From assembly GCF_001659605.2 (NCBI RefSeq), contig NC_035171.2, positions 2,610,325 through 2,674,324 on the forward strand: a stretch of DNA of 64,000 nucleotides. The letters run 5' to 3'. The position numbers and the translations under genes are program-made. The stretch comes from Manihot esculenta. Taxonomy: Eukaryota; Streptophyta; Magnoliopsida; Malpighiales; Euphorbiaceae. Positions 11,481 to 30,257 of this stretch are shown here, in pieces (the first letter of the stretch is position 1; each line of letters starts with the position of its first letter). A model generated the notes under the pieces. It was not told where the DNA came from, ran no database searches, and worked only from the letters and a program-made list of their open reading frames with translations.

Positions 11481-13282
11481 AACTCATTAGTTTTGCTGAT
11501 AACTGGGATGCTGAACAGTGGGACTCTGTTAGTAGAGTGGTCTCTTTTGGTAATTCGAGTTGCTCTGATATCTACTTCAGAATTAGAGAGATGCTTTAAC
11601 GTTTAAGGTGGCCAATCATTGGTGACCATGACCATCTTAAATGCTGCATGTTCTTTTCCTCTCCTCGGTTTATTATCAAGTGCTCGTTTATGTTAAAAAT
11701 GCAATTTCTGTTTCGAATATGAAAATGCGCAAAGCTAAGTAGGCTATTCTACAAAGGGCGAGAAATGGCGGTTTTAGCTACAAGCTAGGGGGACTGGACT
11801 AGACTTAAAAGTTGGTTGGTTTATTTCAATTCAATTTGATTTTGATTAAATTTGGGATCAACTAACTTTTTTAAACTTTGAAAAACCTTTCATTACCTTA
11901 AAAAATCTCTTTCCAAACATACAGTTCTTGTATTAATTTTATCAAAATAAAATATCCCTTAATCCAATCGTGTCAATTTTCCGCTAATTGTTTGATAAGT
12001 TATCAAAATAACTTTAAAGGTACAATAAGTTAATCCCTATAGTTATTTTTGGTAAATTTATAGGTCCCTCAATCAGTTGTAAATCACTTTCCTTGCATTG
12101 ATATATTGCTAAAGCTCTTGCTTCCAACAAATCCTTGTCAACCAACGCTTTGGTGGGCAACTGAGGATTTTGACCTCTTTAGGACGTTTTCGATTATATT
12201 TATGGACTTCTTGTTAGGTAAGGTGGGCTGTGTATGTTCTAAGTTAAAAGATACCTATAGAAACTTCCATGTGGGTTTAAATACTTGATGCTCAATTTCA
12301 TCATTTTGCATTCATTTGAAAAAAATTATTTTACAATAAAAACTTCAAATGAATCTACGATTTTAATTCTTTTCAAAATATATTTTTAAGTTAAAACAAA
12401 TTGAATTTTAGAATAAGAGAATTAACAGAAAAAATAATTAAGTTAAAATTTTAAGAAATTTTTTATTTCGTTTTTCCTCCTTAATTTAGTTTACTTGCAA
12501 TTTAGACTAAAGTCAAGAAAATTAAATAAGTAAATGGGTGATTTATAAAAATAATTTTAATTATTGTCTTTATTAACATATTAATCCCTATAAAAGCTCA
12601 TAAAAAAATATTTTAATATTTTTATTTTACTAAATATTTAGATTTTTAATTATTTTTCAAATATATTTCAGCATATTTTATTTATCATTTTTTGAAATCA
12701 TTTATCATATTTTAAATAAATAGCTATTTGCGCTTTAAAAAATACAAAATACAATATTTCTTTTTTGTAAGAGTATTTTAATTTTGTAATATTAATACTT
12801 AAATGAATTAAGGCATCGTTTTTACATAATTAAAATTTATAAATATTTTAAATAAGTTTTTAAATTGTAGGAACCAATAGTAGTATTATTTAGATACATT
12901 TTTATAATTTATTAGGATTGCGGACGAAGCCAGCAGAATTTGACCGTTATATATTGAGTTTTTACAAAATGAATTAATTATTATTAATTTATTATTATTA
13001 AATTGAAGCTTTATATATAAATTTGTATATATTATATATTTTTTAATTAATTATACTAAATTTGATAGTATAAAATATTTAATTTAATGCCCATTAAGCT
13101 CGTTTTTTAGTGAGATTGACCTTAACAATAAGAAAAATAAAAATTAAAAAAGGCTTCTGGAACTGGAAGCAGGGGATAGTAATGAAGAAAGCGTGGCAAT
13201 AGTCGAAACCAACACATCTTCACTCCATAGTTATAGTCTGTCACTGCAAAAGTTCCTCTCGACTTCTGAACATTTCTCTCTG
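11481..13282. other. 3' end of FVE-like gene, AT-rich spacer, 5' leader of TMN gene
   Basis: The first 280 bases after the FVE-like stop are of mixed composition and probably 3' UTR. From about 11800 the DNA is AT-rich with motifs of the AATCCCTATA kind that recur in plant MITEs, but no boundaries are clear. The last 150 bases become mixed again and hold the TMN leader, including a six-codon upstream ORF at 13182-13202. No gene is seen in between. Confidence 0.55.
13182..13202 (+). other. Possible upstream ORF (6 codons) before the TMN gene
   Basis: ATG at 13182 is followed by five sense codons and TAG, encoding MKKAWQ. It ends 80 nt before the main start. It matters only if transcription begins upstream of 13182, which the sequence does not show. 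Confidence 0.3.
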
Positions 13283-16200
13283 ATGAAGACGAAGATGGGT
13301 ACCGTCTCTGCGATCCTCTTCTTCGCTTTCTTCCTTATCTCCTCTGCATACTCCTTCTATCTTCCTGGTGTAGCTCCTCGTGATTTTCACAGGGTACCAT
13401 CTAGCTACTTATCTCTTTTCTAGTGCTTTTTCCCCCGCCTTTTCTGTTCATTTTTTCATTTTTCTTTGGCTATTCCAGTTTATGGGTTTCACTTGTTATG
13501 TTCTTTAGAGCTGACGTGTCTGTGTGTGTTTTGGTAAAGCTTAAAATAGAGTTGGATCTAGGGTTTTGGAGTTTGATCCGTTGTACGCCTGATTTGGATT
13601 CTCATAGATCTGTAGCTTCGCTTTTGGTTTGCTTTGGATCTGTTTTGTTGTCCTTTTATCGCTTTGAATAGTTGTTTGTGTTTAAAAATGAGCTCGTGAT
13701 TTGATAACAAGTTTATAGTTAGTTATTTCTTTGTGTTGCTGCAGTAGTTTTTAATTGATTGATTTGTCGGTCGTTGAGATTTTGGGTTTTAGCATGCGAA
13801 AAGACAAATGTAGTGTGAGGGGTTATTCGTTTGTGCTATTCACATATGCGTGAGATAATGATGATTAATGATGGAGAACATTTACAAGAAGTATGTAGGA
13901 AACAAAATTGGTCATTGGAAAGCTACTGAATGTACAATTTCTAAGAACGAGTTTGTTTATTCTTAAATTTCATTCATTGTTTTTTGTGCAAAGACTCTTG
14001 AAGAGTTTGTTTCCTGTTGATATTGAATTCTGGTATGATATGTGAATATTGAAACCAGAAATGTAAGAGAGAAAATTTTTTTGTGATGGTGAGAGATTTA
14101 GTTGCAATGTTGGATCATTATCATGAGCAGTGGTGTCATCAGTGCTAATATTAGCCAGAATGGGAGCCAAATCATATATTGACCAAATACCTTATGTTTC
14201 ATGCTTTCAGCCGTTCATCATATCATCCATTATTGTGCAAATGGTGAATTGTTTGATTTGAAATATCAATAGTGGCTTGGAGCCAAATCATATATTGACC
14301 AAATACTGTATGTTTCATGCTTTCAGCCGTTCATCATATCATCCATTATTGTGCAAATGGTGAATTGTTTGATTTGAAATATCAATAGTGGCTTGTATAT
14401 ATGGTGAATTGTTGATTTGGAGTATCAATAGTGGCTTCTATACATGGTGAATTGTTTGATTTGGAGTATCACTAGTGACTTTTTCCCACTTCAAATGTGA
14501 ACTTTTCCTTCTGAACTTGGCTGCTTTTATATGTGGGTGGAGGGAAGGGGTATGAAGTTCTTTTGTCTTTAGGAAATTTTCAAAATCTTTCAACATTTTC
14601 ATTGATCATTTGTTTTTGTTACCTCTTCATGTATAGTTCACTATATGATGTTTATGCTTTTCTGAATAGGGGGATATCCTTTCGGTCAAAGTGAACAAAT
14701 TGTCATCTACAAAGACACAACTTCCATATGACTACTACTACTTGAAATATTGTAAGCCCAAAACTATTGTTAACAGTGCTGAAAATTTGGGGGAGGTTCT
14801 TCGTGGCGACCGCATTGAGAATTCTGTATACAATGTAAGCATATGTTGCATTTTCTTATTTAATGATATGAACTGAAGAATGATGATGAATTCGGGTGTT
14901 TACTGGGTATGTGGATCTAATTTATGTAACTCACCCCAGTTTGAAATGATGGAAGAGCAACCATGCAAAGTGGCCTGTGGAGTGACACTTGATGCTGAAT
15001 CTGCTAAGAATTTCAAGGAAAAAATTGATGATGAATATCGGGTTAACATGTAAGTTTGAGATGTGCCTTCCATATTTTACTTTTATCATTCTGAGTTTTG
15101 TTTGCATATATTCAGTTTTTCCATACTAAACTCCACTCTTCTGTTGCTTTTTTATTCATAACTTCATTTGTTTTGTGTTTGTATTCTATTTTAATTTTAT
15201 ACCCGTATGTTCTATGTGCATTTTCAGTTAAAACAGTTTATTGCTTGTATTGATAGTTTGGAAATGGGTGTGCAGGATCCTGGATAATCTTCCAGTTGCT
15301 GTTCTTAGACAAAGGAGAGATGGCAGTCAGTCAACAACTTATGAACATGGTTTCCGTGTTGGATTCAAAGGAAATTACGCTGGGGTATGTTTTAGAAAGC
15401 ACCAGCTAGTACTGGATGTTTTTTCTTTCTCATTTTGTTTTGAAAATTTGTTTCTTTTGCAGAGTAAAGAGGAGAAATATTTTATCAATAACCACTTGAG
15501 CTTTAGAGTTATGTTTCACAAGGATCCTGAGACAGACTCTGCTCGAATTGTTGGGTTTGAGGTTATCCCGAACAGGTATTTGTACCATCTTCCTCTTTTT
15601 CATATTTCTGTTTTCATTTTGTCGAGTTTCCTTGGGTGAATGGTAATGAATTAAGTTTAGCATTTACTCCAAATTCTGAAAGCTGAAATGCAGTGGAGGA
15701 AATAAAAATTTAAGCTCTTGAATGCAGCGTAAGCATGCTTGCTACCGATGCAAATACATTGATGGACATATGAATGGCTAAATGTTCAGTTTCATCCTGG
15801 TACTTATTGGAGTGTTCAATTTAGCCTGTTTTCAACTTTGAACTCAGGAATTCTCAATTTATGCTCAACTTAGTCCAAAAATAAATTTCTAGGCTAAATT
15901 TGTTGATTTCTTGGTTTAACTTAAAAATTAAGGTGGTCAATTTCTTGACTTTTTGGCTCAAAATTTCTTGATTTCTGATTTCGCCCAGAATTCAAGAATC
16001 TCAATTTTTCCCCTTGATTTTTGGGCTAAATTAAGCTTAAGTTGAAACATCTGGGTTAATTTAGACAAAAATTAAAACTTAGGTAATTTGAGCATTAAGC
16101 CTCATGGAACGCTTGCCTGTATTCATTGCTTGGGGGCTTCCATTTATTGCTTTGGTGCTGATGAGTGGATCTGATTTTCTTACTTTAGCATGTTGCTTTT

Positions 16201-17827
16201 GTGCCAAAATTGCACATGTATCTTGGTTATTTCCAATTTATATGCATACATTGCTTGTCATGATCATTTGTGAATTTTCATCAGCATCATGTAAAAATTT
16301 ATAGGAAATGCTTTATTATTTTCTTTATGGTTTTCCAATCACATAACTATGTCCACTTCACGATCAGTTTATTTATTTCCTTCTGTTTTTATTCTGATTC
16401 CTCTAAGCAGTATTAATCATGAATACAAGGAATGGGATGATAAAAATCCTCAAGTGACAACATGCAACAAGGATACCAAGAAGTTGATTCAAGGTAGCAC
16501 TGTTCCACAAGAAGTTGACTCGGGCAAGAGAATTGTATTCTCGTATGACGTTAGCTTCAAGGTATTCCTTACAATATAATTTTGTGGTTTTTCATTTTTC
16601 CTAAGCTGTCTGTGCGAATGCCTATTTCTTTGGGAGCCTTTCTCAATTTTTGCTGTATGTGTGTTTTAGGAAAGTGAAATTAAATGGGCATCTCGTTGGG
16701 ACACATATCTACTCATGAATGATGATCAGATCCACTGGTTCTCCATCATAAACTCACTGATGATTGTCTTGTTCCTTTCTGGCATGGTGGCCATGATCAT
16801 GATGAGAACTTTGTATAGAGATATTGCAAACTACAATCAGTTGGAGACTCAAGATGAGGCTCAGGAAGAAACAGGGTGGAAACTTGTCCATGGAGATGTG
16901 TTCCGGGCACCCATCAATTATGGTTTACTTTGTGTTTATGTTGGTACAGGTGTACAAATCTTTGGAATGACATTAGTGACTATGATATTTGCATTGCTGG
17001 GTTTCCTATCCCCTTCCAACAGAGGTGGCCTTACGACAGCTATGGTCCTGTTGTGGGTGTTCATGGGCATATTGGCTGGTTACTCATCTGCACGTTTGTA
17101 CAAAATGTTCAAGGGCACAGAGTGGAAGAGGAACACTCTAAAAACTGCATTTATGTTCCCGGGTATTCTTTTTGCAATCTTCTTTGTGCTGAATGCCCTA
17201 ATTTGGGGAGAGCAGTCTTCAGGGGCAGTACCTTTCGGGACCATGTTTGCTCTGGTTTGCTTGTGGTTTGGTATATCTGTTCCTTTGGTATTTGTGGGTA
17301 GTTACCTTGGTTTCAAAAAGCCAGCTATTGAAGACCCTGTGAAAACGAACAAAATTCCTAGACAGATACCTGAGCAAGCATGGTATATGAAACCAGTTTT
17401 CTCCATTCTCATTGGAGGCATTCTCCCATTTGGTGCTGTTTTTATTGAGCTTTTCTTCATCCTGACATCAATATGGTTGAATCAGTTCTACTACATTTTC
17501 GGCTTCCTCTTCATAGTGTTTGTTATCCTTTTGATTACTTGTGTGGAGATAACAATTGTGCTCTGCTACTTCCAGTTATGCAGCGAGGACTATAACTGGT
17601 GGTGGAGATCTTACCTGACTGCTGGCTCTTCTGCTCTGTACCTTTTCCTCTACTCGGTGTTCTACTTCTTTACCAAATTGGAAATCACAAAGTTGGTTTC
17701 TGGAATCCTCTACTTTGGGTATATGATAATCATATCTTATGCATTCTTTGTTTTGACTGGGACAATTGGCTTCTATGCTTGCTTCTGGTTTGTCCGAAAG
17801 ATTTACTCATCTGTCAAAATTGACTGA
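13283..17827 (+). CDS. TMN7-like: Transmembrane 9 superfamily (TMN/EMP70) protein
   Basis: Seven exons: 13283-13393, 14670-14834, 14940-15049, 15276-15384, 15463-15575, 16411-16561, 16670-17827. They encode 638 residues, matching the usual 640 or so of plant TMN6/TMN7. The start gives a signal peptide (residues 1-25, ending SAYSF) and the family signature YLPGVAPRDF. The luminal EMP70 domain contains KLSSTKTQLPYDYYYLKYCKP. Nine hydrophobic segments follow from about residue 274. The protein ends KID, a K-X-D/E tail known to hold TMN proteins in the Golgi by binding COPI. The family works in Golgi/endosomal trafficking and sorting of membrane cargo. A longer reading frame upstream begins with GTG, not ATG, so it is not the start. 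Most of the membrane region is in one large last exon. Whether it is TMN6 or TMN7 is not certain. Confidence 0.93.
14164..14479 (+). repeat. Tandem duplication in TMN intron 1 (116-bp unit x2 plus ~43-bp units x2)
   Basis: Positions 14164-14279 and 14280-14395 are nearly identical 116-bp units; one clear difference is CCTTATG against CTGTATG. The end of the unit, ATGGTGAATTGTTTGATTTG..., is repeated twice more as divergent units of about 43 bp at 14396-14438 and 14439-14479. The near identity points to a recent duplication. It lies inside an intron and alters no coding sequence. Confidence 0.9.
15776..16101. mobile_element. Possible MITE in TMN intron 5
   Basis: The stretch begins GGCTAAATGTTCAGTTTCAT and ends AATTTGAGCATTAAGCC, whose reverse complement starts GGCTTAATGCTCAAATT. 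These are imperfect terminal inverted repeats around about 326 bases with no coding capacity. Target-site duplications are not clear, so the call is tentative. Confidence 0.4.
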
Positions 17828-19154
17828 GACCGAACTGCTGATGCAAAGGTGGATGAGAACGACGTGAACTCCAGGGCGTTTGTTTTCTCTATGCTTGTTC
17901 TAGATGCAGGCTATGCAATGGAAATTTTTGGTGGGTCGCGGTGAAATCATTTCATGTATTGATTATATAGAGTAGGTTTTGTTTACGCTTGTGAAAAATT
18001 ATATAAACTGTTCTCATTAGTTTATGTGCATTAACCGGTGATCTAGACAACTCCATACAGTATATCAGCTTATATATTATATAGGATGAGTTCTTTCAAT
18101 GCTGCTTTCTGTTTCTTATATTGCAACTCTATAGTAGCCAACAGAAAAATCGGCGGTAGGAGTTAGCATCTCGTTTCATTTGAGCTAACATTGCAGAGAT
18201 AAATTTTCCCTTAAAATTTATTTTCATGGGAAAAGGGTATTCAGTGTGAATCTTGGTTCATCACATTGGCATACGGATGACTCTGAACTGCTGGATGATT
18301 GAGATTCAATTGGACCATTATTTTATTTATTGATCCTCGTCTGAATAAGAGACGGCATCACAGTTTGCACCATTAGTACAGTACTGAAATTGAAGAGCTT
18401 TTTTATTATTTTTTAGAAAACTAGCTTTGAAATCGAAAATACTCGCACGCGAGTGCTCAGCAATCGGCAATGGTGATGGTTTGGGCTTCGGTTTGTGTTT
18501 TCACATGAAACCACAAGGAGAGAGAGAGTCTTGTGCGTTGTATGTCACCATCTGGTTGTGCATCTTGATTTTTAATTATGAAGGACAGCTACATGTTTCA
18601 GGATTATCTATAATAGATTTTTCCTTTTATATCAACGGCTATGGACCATATTTTCAATATTATCAGAGTCAATTCAATTATTTAGAAACTAGTAATGAAA
18701 AAACCATGATAGATTTTGAAAGCAAACTATTCAAGAGTAGATATTAAAAAAAAAGGAACTATTCAGGAATCATACTGTGATGTTGGAATTTCAGCAAAAG
18801 GCCAAATGCAAAGATTACTCTTGATCATGCATATTGAGGACTAACTACCTTCCAATGGAAAAACCTAGGGGAAGCGATGAGAGAGAAAGATTCAATGCAC
18901 AATGGCTACAATTCTCTTCAACAAGAAGACCCCAAAGAAGCACAGGCAGTCAAAAAATTTCCTGCGACTGTTGGTTATCACATATACTACAAAAGGGTCC
19001 ATCCTTCAATACAGTTTACCAAACAGGCATTATTCTTGGCTTGAGTATAACCTTGACTTGCCATTTTTCTGCCTGTACATGATTTATAGACAATGAAGTT
19101 AGTCATAGGCGATATCTAACTTAATGTTGAATAAGAAATGCACATTTGATAAGA
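17828..19154. other. Intergenic region between convergent TMN and unknown genes
   Basis: The two flanking genes converge here, so both 3' UTRs must lie in this stretch. Mixed-composition sequence to about 18150 is likely TMN 3' UTR. An open frame of 106 codons at 18427-18747 starts with TTG and shows no family features; I do not call it a gene. Nothing else is recognised. Confidence 0.5.
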
Positions 19155-22100
19155 CTAGCAAACCAACCAAAATGCATCCTTCTTTTCTTGTGCTAATAGC
19201 TCTTCAAAGGAAATATCAGCAACTTCAGTATCTTTGTTCTCAATCAGCTCACCGGACTTGGCTTTCAACTCCAAGCAGGCACTGATTTCAAGCATCTGTA
19301 ATAGAGAAGGTCAAAGTAGTAAGAACCTCTTATCAAAAGAGAAGGATTTAATTTTTTATTGTTTTGCTGAGAGGAGCTGAGGAATAAAAGATGTAATAAT
19401 AACAAAATGTGTGTCTTATCAGTAACAAAGACAAATTCTACTCGTGCAAACGTTTGAGTGGAGTACCTAGAAGAATAGAGAGGAAATTAAAAAGCATAAT
19501 GCTGAATCATTGCCTGTATATTCTATAAGATCCTTTACCTTGTATCAGATCTTTGCAAATTGTACTCTCATCAGAAATAAAAGTGCATCACATCAATCCA
19601 GGGAATGTTGTTAAATTTACTAAAAAGACTCTGTTTTTGAGACTTAATTTGCAAAAGTCCAATGACTACATAAACATAGAAAATATGGCATAACTTGTCC
19701 GTTTCACTACATCACATTTGTTTGGCATGAACAATGATCACATTTTCACCTATTGCAGGGGAAAGTAGAAGAGGCAAAATTATTAATTTGCATGGTCTGC
19801 ATCGCCAGAAACTATGAACAACAGCTTAAATGCCAAAACATTCCATATTACAGTCTTTCTTTCACTGTGCCAATAAAAAGGTTTTGAATTTTACCTTTTT
19901 GTATGCTGGTGATAGTTTAAGTTGTTGTTGAAGCCAATTATAAACAAACTTGTCCTCTTCTAATCTCTTCTGTTCAAGCTCCAGCTTGTAAATCTGGGGG
20001 AAAGGAGAAAATACAAATTAGTGCAAAGAAATTGACATTATTTGCTTTGTTAATCAAGCCAACTACAATTAGATTAGTAATTAGTCACCTGTTGACGAAG
20101 GCGATCAATTGAAGACCTGTCTGCCTTGAATAGAAGAGCCTTTGTTATTGTGAACTTCCGTTTGATCACCTCAGACCTAGATAAAAGTTAGATGAATATC
20201 ATACTGCAATTATATATGTGGAAACAATGAAGTACGACTGCTATTTTAGGAAATAGATATAAATGAAATATATATTATGTAAATCCTAATGAACAGAGAT
20301 GGCTTAGAGGAGAAAAGGGTGTGGTGCACAGAGATGGCTTTTTAGTCAATCCTAATGAACTTAGGCAAAAGTTATGAACTTATCAGGGTAGTGCCAAGGC
20401 ATTCATTATTAATGAGTTGTGTCAACTCAAAACCAGAAAGATGTATCTCAGTCACAAGGTAAACAAGACAACTAGCACAACAAAAGACAGTAAAACAAGA
20501 AAATACAAAAGCTAGAGCGCAAACTTGGCCTCCAGAGAATAATCTAACATACTTGTGCTGCAAATCATTTTTGGCTTCAATCAAGCAATTAGCAAATTCT
20601 CCAACCTGCATCACAAGACAAAGCAGATATTACACATCAGGCAATTCTGCATTTAAGTTTTTATTTATCCAACCATCCAAAATGCATGTTTTCAAGCTTG
20701 AAATTAAATAGTCATGAATTTGATCTATCAATTGAACCACACCTTCAGTAATATAGAACTAAACCAAAGCTTAGGCCTCTACCTAAATGTTTAAAACCCA
20801 TCATCTTGCTAATTCCATGTCTATCATGAGAATTGGTAATAGTAGTAAGATTGGAGTGTAGGAACCCTTATTATAAAACCTCACCTACATTTAAGCTCAA
20901 AAACCTGGGTCATTGAACAATGCCATCTACCATGGAAAACTACAAGTTTTGGATTTTATTTAAGTTACTTTAAGAGAACTGTGCAAAGAACCCAGGAAGT
21001 AGGAAAAGAAACTAACAGACTACAGTTCTGGGTAAATGCACGCCACGGTTACAGGAGAAGCAATGATGTGACCCCGAAGAAAATGAAGAGATCTCCTGAC
21101 AGCCAAATACAAAGTCAGCACATGATTGGCAAGCCAATCAGCCACCTTCTCTTTTCTATACATGTGAGAAATCTCAACAAGCAGCTACTCATGATCGACA
21201 AAGTTATGGCATTTTAAAATAAAGAAACCAAAAAGTATGAACATTAGAAACACTGTAACTGAGACATTGGATCACCAACTTGCAAACACCTCTACTGTCA
21301 CTTGATGAAAACCTTGTTTACAAGCCAAACCAAGACCCATACACTGTGCCAGAAATTCCAATACTATTGGCTTAACAAAAAAAGCAAAATCAATAATCTG
21401 GACTCTCCGTTGCCTGAATTACCCTTTAGCTGCATAATTAGAGTTCTTTTAACCAACTTGAGGGGAAGACCAACCAATTAACTCTACCCTGAAACAAGGG
21501 TCACAGTCCTCCCTCAACTCCAAGCATTAAAAACAACAGGGATGGAGCAGTTACTTTTCTGGTCTTTCTTCCAGGCATAATGCTGAGTTGCTGACAGCTT
21601 AAACAATAGGGATGTTGTCCAAACTAAAGCAGCCAACTTTCTATGGAAAAAAAATTTTTTCCAAGGGAATGAATTTGAAGAGTCTGCTCCAGAAAGACAT
21701 ATTACTATGGGGAAATACTCATCTGTCTCATCATAACAGAAGAAAATAGCGCATAAGCCATAACTAGTTTAAAATCCAATTCCCGGTTGGGAGCACCTTC
21801 TGTGTGTAATTTTGTGCAGTAAGCCAGTAACCGGGAATCCTATTACACCAAAGTTAAACTTCTTTAACTTTCAAATTTTCTTTGTTAATCCCCCATGATC
21901 CACACAATCCTTTGTGCCACAGATTTACGAAAATAAGCTGCTTGTAACTTGGACAATCTGTGACTTTTATCATCACATAACACATGCAATTGAAAATTTC
22001 TTCCGTTTGATCATCTTATCTGAATCATTTCATGAAACAGCCATTTCCTAATCCGCATGATGGATCAAAAGATTCAAAATCTACCTTGCTTGTTCCCATT

Positions 22101-22868
22101 CACAATCTACCATTTACTTGTTTGCTCAATGACTTGATTAAAAAAAATTTATACCTTGCTTTCTAATTACAAAAATTGATTTTTTTTATTATAGACGAAG
22201 TGTAAAATGAAAACCTGAGCCAATGTCAATCCTTTGCTTTCATTGCACTTAACAAGCTGATCATACTGCTGCTTGATCTTCCTTTGCGTGGCGCTACTCG
22301 TTGAGGTAAAAGGATATAAGCAAACTAACTCCGGCTTGACCTGCCCCGACCCCGAGTCGGAACCCGAACCCCCATTTTCTTCACTCTTGGAATCCATTTT
22401 CTTCTTCTTCGCTCTCTTCTTCTTCTTTTTCACTTTCTGGGAATCACCTACTGACCCGTCTCTCTCATCACCATGACCCGAACTCGTTTTATCCTGATAA
22501 TTTCCAAACAGAGCAGCCCATTTGGTAGAATCAGACGGCAAGATATCGAGAAGAAGCGAACGAGACAAAGGGATCGAGTCATTTTCACGGGTTTTGCGAG
22601 TTTCATCAATTAATTTGGACAAAGAACGGTTTATAGCCAAAGTGCCAGCATTGTGGTTCTGTTCCTCTCGCTTTGGCCTGCTGAAATTTTTATAGAGAAA
22701 GAAGAGAGAAAGAACGCAGGACAAAGAAAAGGCAAAGAAGAAGAGGAAGAAGAATAAGAGGTGAGAGAACATGGGTTGGTGTCTGTTCAGAGAATAGAAT
22801 GAAAAGAAATGAAATTTAGAGATCAGATTAGATATATGTGAACAAGTTAAAGCTACAATAGCCGCCAT
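19155..22868 (-). CDS. Unrecognised plant membrane-anchored, Lys-rich coiled-coil protein
   Basis: Five exons in reading order: 22868-22215, 20605-20553, 20176-20089, 19993-19895, 19295-19155. They encode 344 residues, and all splice sites are canonical and in phase. A strongly hydrophobic, Phe/Leu-rich segment at about residues 34-59 should be a single membrane anchor. A polar, low-complexity region follows with a lysine run (KKKKKRAKKKK, about 147-157) and a Gly/Ser-rich patch. The C-terminal 150 residues are charged and helical (IYKLELEQKRLEEDKFVYNWLQQQ), probably a coiled coil. I do not recognise the family and assign no function. The gene is complete, with a 1.6 kb first intron, and is followed on the same strand by the beta-galactosidase gene, with separate promoters likely. 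Clean splicing and a continuous frame make coding potential strong. Confidence 0.8.

Positions 22869-30257
<7,389 letters not shown>

Noticed and set aside
13193..13282. Longer N-terminus for the TMN protein (30 extra residues)
   Set aside because: The extension opens with GTG, not ATG, and would bury the signal peptide. The ATG at 13283 matches the family start.
18427..18747. 106-codon open frame downstream of the TMN gene
   Set aside because: It starts with TTG, lies in or beside the 3' UTR, and has no domain, codon bias or splice context.
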